This document shows, one piece after another, positions 6,583 to 8,745 of a stretch of DNA of 8,745 bases; the stretch's first letter is position 1; each line of letters begins with the position of its first letter. The notes beneath the pieces were generated by a model that was not told the DNA's origin, ran no database searches, and was given only the letters and a program-made list of their open reading frames with translations. The position numbers and the translations under genes are program-made. Source of the DNA: SCGC-AG-212-J23 sp035762345. GTDB taxonomy: Bacteria > Pseudomonadota > Gammaproteobacteria > Burkholderiales > SG8-39. The stretch spans positions 1 through 8,745 of the forward strand of contig DASTPE010000044.1 in the NCBI GenBank assembly GCA_035762345.1, read 5' to 3'.

Positions 6583-8477
6583 GCGGCGCCCCCAAGGCGC
6601 GCCATCTCGGGCGCGGCGCGCGGCACGAACGCGTCCGAAAAGCAGTCGTCAGGACCGAGCCCTTGCGCCTTGAACGCGGGGTGCGCCGCCTCCACCATCG
6701 CGGCCGACCCGCACGCGTACACCTGGTAGCCGCCGAGATCGGGAAAGTCGGCGAGGATCGCCTCGTGCACGAGGCCGGTTCGCCCGCTCCACCGGTCCTC
6801 GGGCGCCGGGTGCGAGATCACCGGCACGAAGCTGAAGTTCTCGTGCTCGCGCGCCCATTTCTCCGGCAGCTCGCGCAGATACAGGTCGGCCGGGCGCCGC
6901 ACGCCCCAGTAGAGCAGCATCCTGCGCTTCACGCCGCGGCTGAATGCGTACTCAAGCATGCTCTTCACCGGCGCGAAGCCGGTCGAGCCGGCGACGAAGA
7001 TCATCGGCTTCTCGGCCTCGCGCAGGAAGAACGAGCCGAGCGGCCCCTCGAAGCGCACGCGATCCCCCGGGCGCATGCGCTCGAACACGTGCGTCGTGTA
7101 GCGCCCGCCGGGAATGCGCCGGATGTGCAGCTCGATGCGGTCGTTCACGGCAGGCGCGGTGGCGAAGGAGAAGCTCCGCTTCGCACCGTCGTCGAGCAGG
7201 ATGTTGATGTACTGGCCGGCGTAGAACGCGATGCGCTCGCCGCCGTCGAGCTTGAGGATTACCTGCATCACGTCGGGCGAGAGGCGCTGCAGGCTTTCCA
7301 CGGTCGCGAACCACGGCCGTTGCGCCGCGGCGCCCGGCGCGGTGGCGGGGATGTATTCCAGCTCGACGTCCTCGCGCGGCGTGCACACGCAAGGCAGGAT
7401 CTTGCCGGCGGCGTGCTCCTCCGAAGTGAGCACGCCGGGCTGGTAGGCGCCGAAGTCCACGCTTCCCGAGCGCAGCGTCGCCTTGCACTCGCCGCAGCCG
7501 CCGTTGCGGCAGTCGAAGGGCAGCGCGATGCCCTCGCGCAGGCCGGCGTCGAGCAGGGTCTCGCCCTGGCGCACCGCGACGATGCGGTTGTCGGGCCGCA
7601 CCAGCATGTAGCGCTCGACGCCGCGCTTCTTCGGCGGCAGCCAGGGCAGGAGAAAGAGCAGCGCGCTCCCCGCGCCCACGAGCAGCCAGACCTCGCCCGG
7701 CGTCCAGCGGTACAACAGCGCGAGGACCGGCAGGTAGAACCAGTCGAAGCCGAGATCGAAGGATTCTTGGGTTTGACTCACTGCAGGTTTCAACGCGGAA
7801 AGTAAGATCAGCGCCGCCGTCAGCACCAGCATGATGGGCAGCGGCGGCGAGGTGCGCGCCTGCGGCACGCGCTGGGTGTGCACCCAGAGAATCGCCAGCA
7901 CCGCGAGCGGCACGCCGATATGGATGAACGACAGCAGCGAGAACAGGCGATCGTTGACGTTCTCCTCGAAGATGAAGTTGCGCACCAGCGTGCCGTTGAA
8001 CACCGGCAGCCAGTCGAACCACTCGGCGGTGGCGATCACCGTGAACTTCGCCAGCCGGTCCCAGGGCAGCATGTAGCCGTTGATGCCGGCGACGTAGACG
8101 AGCCACAGCAGCACGACCCCGCTCACCCACGAGAACCAGCGGAAACCGCGATAGCGGTCGAAAGCCCAGTGGCGCGCCATGTGCAGGAGCATGGTCAGCA
8201 CCACGCCGTCGGAGGCGTAGCGGTGCACCGAGCGCAGCACGCCTCCTGCCCAGGGCTGCCCGTGCGTCAGCGCGTCGACCGAGGCCGGGGCGCCGGCGAC
8301 GCTGGTCTCGAAGAACGCGTAAAGATAGAGCCCGCTCGCGACGATCAGCCACATCAGGTAGTACGAGATCTGGCCGATGTGATAGAGGGGATTCAGCTTC
8401 TCGCCGAAGGCCAGGTTGAACAGTCCCTCGACCCTGACGAAGCACCATTGCGCGAGTCCCTGGATGCGTTTCAGCAC
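6579..8477 (-). CDS. Cytochrome b – [2Fe-2S] ferredoxin – FAD/NAD(P)H reductase fusion
   Basis: A 632-residue membrane flavo-cytochrome. Residues 30-285 are a cytochrome b-type domain with about six helices; His85/His99 and His186/His200 have the 14-residue spacing of two bis-histidine b haems, and YMLPWDRLAKF follows the third helix. After the basic PPKKR, which marks the cytoplasmic face, residues 290-377 form a plant-type [2Fe-2S] ferredoxin with Cys323, Cys328, Cys331 (DCRNGGCGECK) and a fourth ligand in LPCVC (363 or 365). Residues 388-485 are the FAD domain, with RSFSFATAP (434-442) and GGRYTTHVF; residues 490-620 are the NAD(P) domain, with FVAGSTGFAPVKSML and YACGSAAMVEA. This arrangement is that of NAD(P)H:acceptor reductases of bacterial oxygenases, here joined to a membrane cytochrome b. 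It should move electrons between NAD(P)H and membrane haems or quinone. The start is GTG, nine bases after the preceding stop, with no clear ribosome-binding site; the residues after it fit the paralogous family, so it is kept. Confidence 0.9.
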   Translation of the reverse strand: MLKRIQGLAQWCFVRVEGLFNLAFGEKLNPLYHIGQISYYLMWLIVASGLYLYAFFETSVAGAPASVDALTHGQPWAGGVLRSVHRYASDGVVLTMLLHMARHWAFDRYRGFRWFSWVSGVVLLWLVYVAGINGYMLPWDRLAKFTVIATAEWFDWLPVFNGTLVRNFIFEENVNDRLFSLLSFIHIGVPLAVLAILWVHTQRVPQARTSPPLPIMLVLTAALILLSALKPAVSQTQESFDLGFDWFYLPVLALLYRWTPGEVWLLVGAGSALLFLLPWLPPKKRGVERYMLVRPDNRIVAVRQGETLLDAGLREGIALPFDCRNGGCGECKATLRSGSVDFGAYQPGVLTSEEHAAGKILPCVCTPREDVELEYIPATAPGAAAQRPWFATVESLQRLSPDVMQVILKLDGGERIAFYAGQYINILLDDGAKRSFSFATAPAVNDRIELHIRRIPGGRYTTHVFERMRPGDRVRFEGPLGSFFLREAEKPMIFVAGSTGFAPVKSMLEYAFSRGVKRRMLLYWGVRRPADLYLRELPEKWAREHENFSFVPVISHPAPEDRWSGRTGLVHEAILADFPDLGGYQVYACGSAAMVEAAHPAFKAQGLGPDDCFSDAFVPRAAPEMARLGGAA

Positions 8478-8486
8478 CTAGGGATG

Positions 8487-8745
8487 CTAGGGTGCACGCC
8501 CCGCCGCGGATTTGATATGTGTCAACCGCCGGCGGCGCCATTCCCAGAAGACGAAGCCGATGCCGAAGACGAGGACGCTCGTGCCGACCAGGATCTCGAT
8601 CACTACGACGTAGTTGACGCGGTAGCGGCCTGCCGCGGGGTCGTAGACGGTGCACAGGAGCTTGAACTTTTCCCACGCGCCTTCGAGGTTGCCTTGCTCG
8701 ACCGGCGCGTTCTGCGCCAGCTCGAGGAGCGGGCCGACGAAGAGC
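8487..8745 (-). CDS. SCO1/SenC-family copper chaperone, C-terminal fragment with membrane anchor
   Basis: The last 85 residues of a gene that starts beyond the right edge. The fragment contains LLCTVYDPAAGRYRVNY, like the Cys/His-Tyr-Asp-Pro...Gly-Arg-Tyr segment near the end of long bacterial SCO proteins, then a membrane helix (about residues 45-67, VVVIEILVGTSVLVFGIGFV), and a basic tail (WEWRRRR) typical of a cytoplasmic end. This places the preceding thioredoxin-like domain in the periplasm. SCO proteins deliver copper to, or reduce the thiols of, the CuA site of oxidase subunit II. The copper-binding CXXXC motif would lie outside the window, so the family call depends on the tail and on the oxidase-like neighbour. 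The stop is nine bases before the GTG of the flavo-cytochrome gene, placing it in the same operon. Confidence 0.66.
   Translation of the reverse strand, partial: LFVGPLLELAQNAPVEQGNLEGAWEKFKLLCTVYDPAAGRYRVNYVVVIEILVGTSVLVFGIGFVFWEWRRRRLTHIKSAAGRAP

Noticed and set aside
6483..7805. Plus-strand open frame of 440 codons
   Set aside because: Antisense shadow of the flavo-cytochrome fusion gene, low-complexity Arg/Ala/Glu/His composition and no motif.
6952..8676. Minus-strand 574-codon frame overlapping the flavo-cytochrome and SCO-like genes
   Set aside because: Same-strand frame shadow full of Arg, Pro and Ala; the other frames carry recognisable haem, Fe-S and flavin motifs.

Overview
The window is a very GC-rich piece of chromosome with a proteobacterial, most likely betaproteobacterial, character. 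The evidence is a DUF1800/DUF1501 gene pair, an OmpA-family protein with the short Trp-Lys-Asn-Pro...Cys N-terminal element and Pro/Ala linker common in that group, and a COX15-type haem A synthase. I see no tRNA, rRNA, CRISPR array or insertion sequence. Coding is dense throughout, and no gene-free stretch exceeds about 100 bases.

Layout. Positions 1-1454 (+) hold the 3' end of a DUF1800 gene and a complete Tat-exported DUF1501 gene, overlapping by ATGA. They converge on an OmpA-family gene (1467-2171, -). That gene is divergent from a haem A synthase gene (2260-3267, +) across a promoter-containing gap of about 90 bases. The haem A synthase in turn converges on a long minus-strand operon that fills the rest of the window, 3284 to beyond 8745.

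The minus-strand operon is the interesting part. In transcription order it encodes: (1) the C-terminus of a SCO1/SenC-like copper chaperone with a C-terminal membrane anchor; (2) a 632-residue fusion of a di-haem cytochrome b, a plant-type [2Fe-2S] ferredoxin and an FAD/NAD(P)H oxidoreductase; (3) a 166-residue membrane-anchored protein of unknown function; (4) a 421-residue fusion of a second di-haem cytochrome b, two [4Fe-4S] clusters and a Cys-rich domain resembling the MvhD/hydrogenase iron-sulfur subunit family; (5) a 466-residue, 12-helix relative of haem-copper oxidase/NO reductase subunit I; (6) a 62-residue protein with two membrane helices. Adjacent genes overlap or are separated by only 9 bases, so they are probably co-translated parts of one membrane complex.

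Inference: the set looks like an uncharacterised membrane redox complex. NAD(P)H electrons would enter a cytosolic flavin/Fe-S module and cross the membrane through b haems. A second cytochrome b with ferredoxin and MvhD-like modules would be a further entry or exit point, and a divergent haem-copper-type subunit would sit beside them. That subunit keeps both haem-ligand histidine positions and one CuB-type histidine, but appears to lack the paired CuB histidines and the cross-linked Tyr or NOR-type Glu. It may therefore not be an ordinary oxygen reductase. The true substrate cannot be read from sequence.
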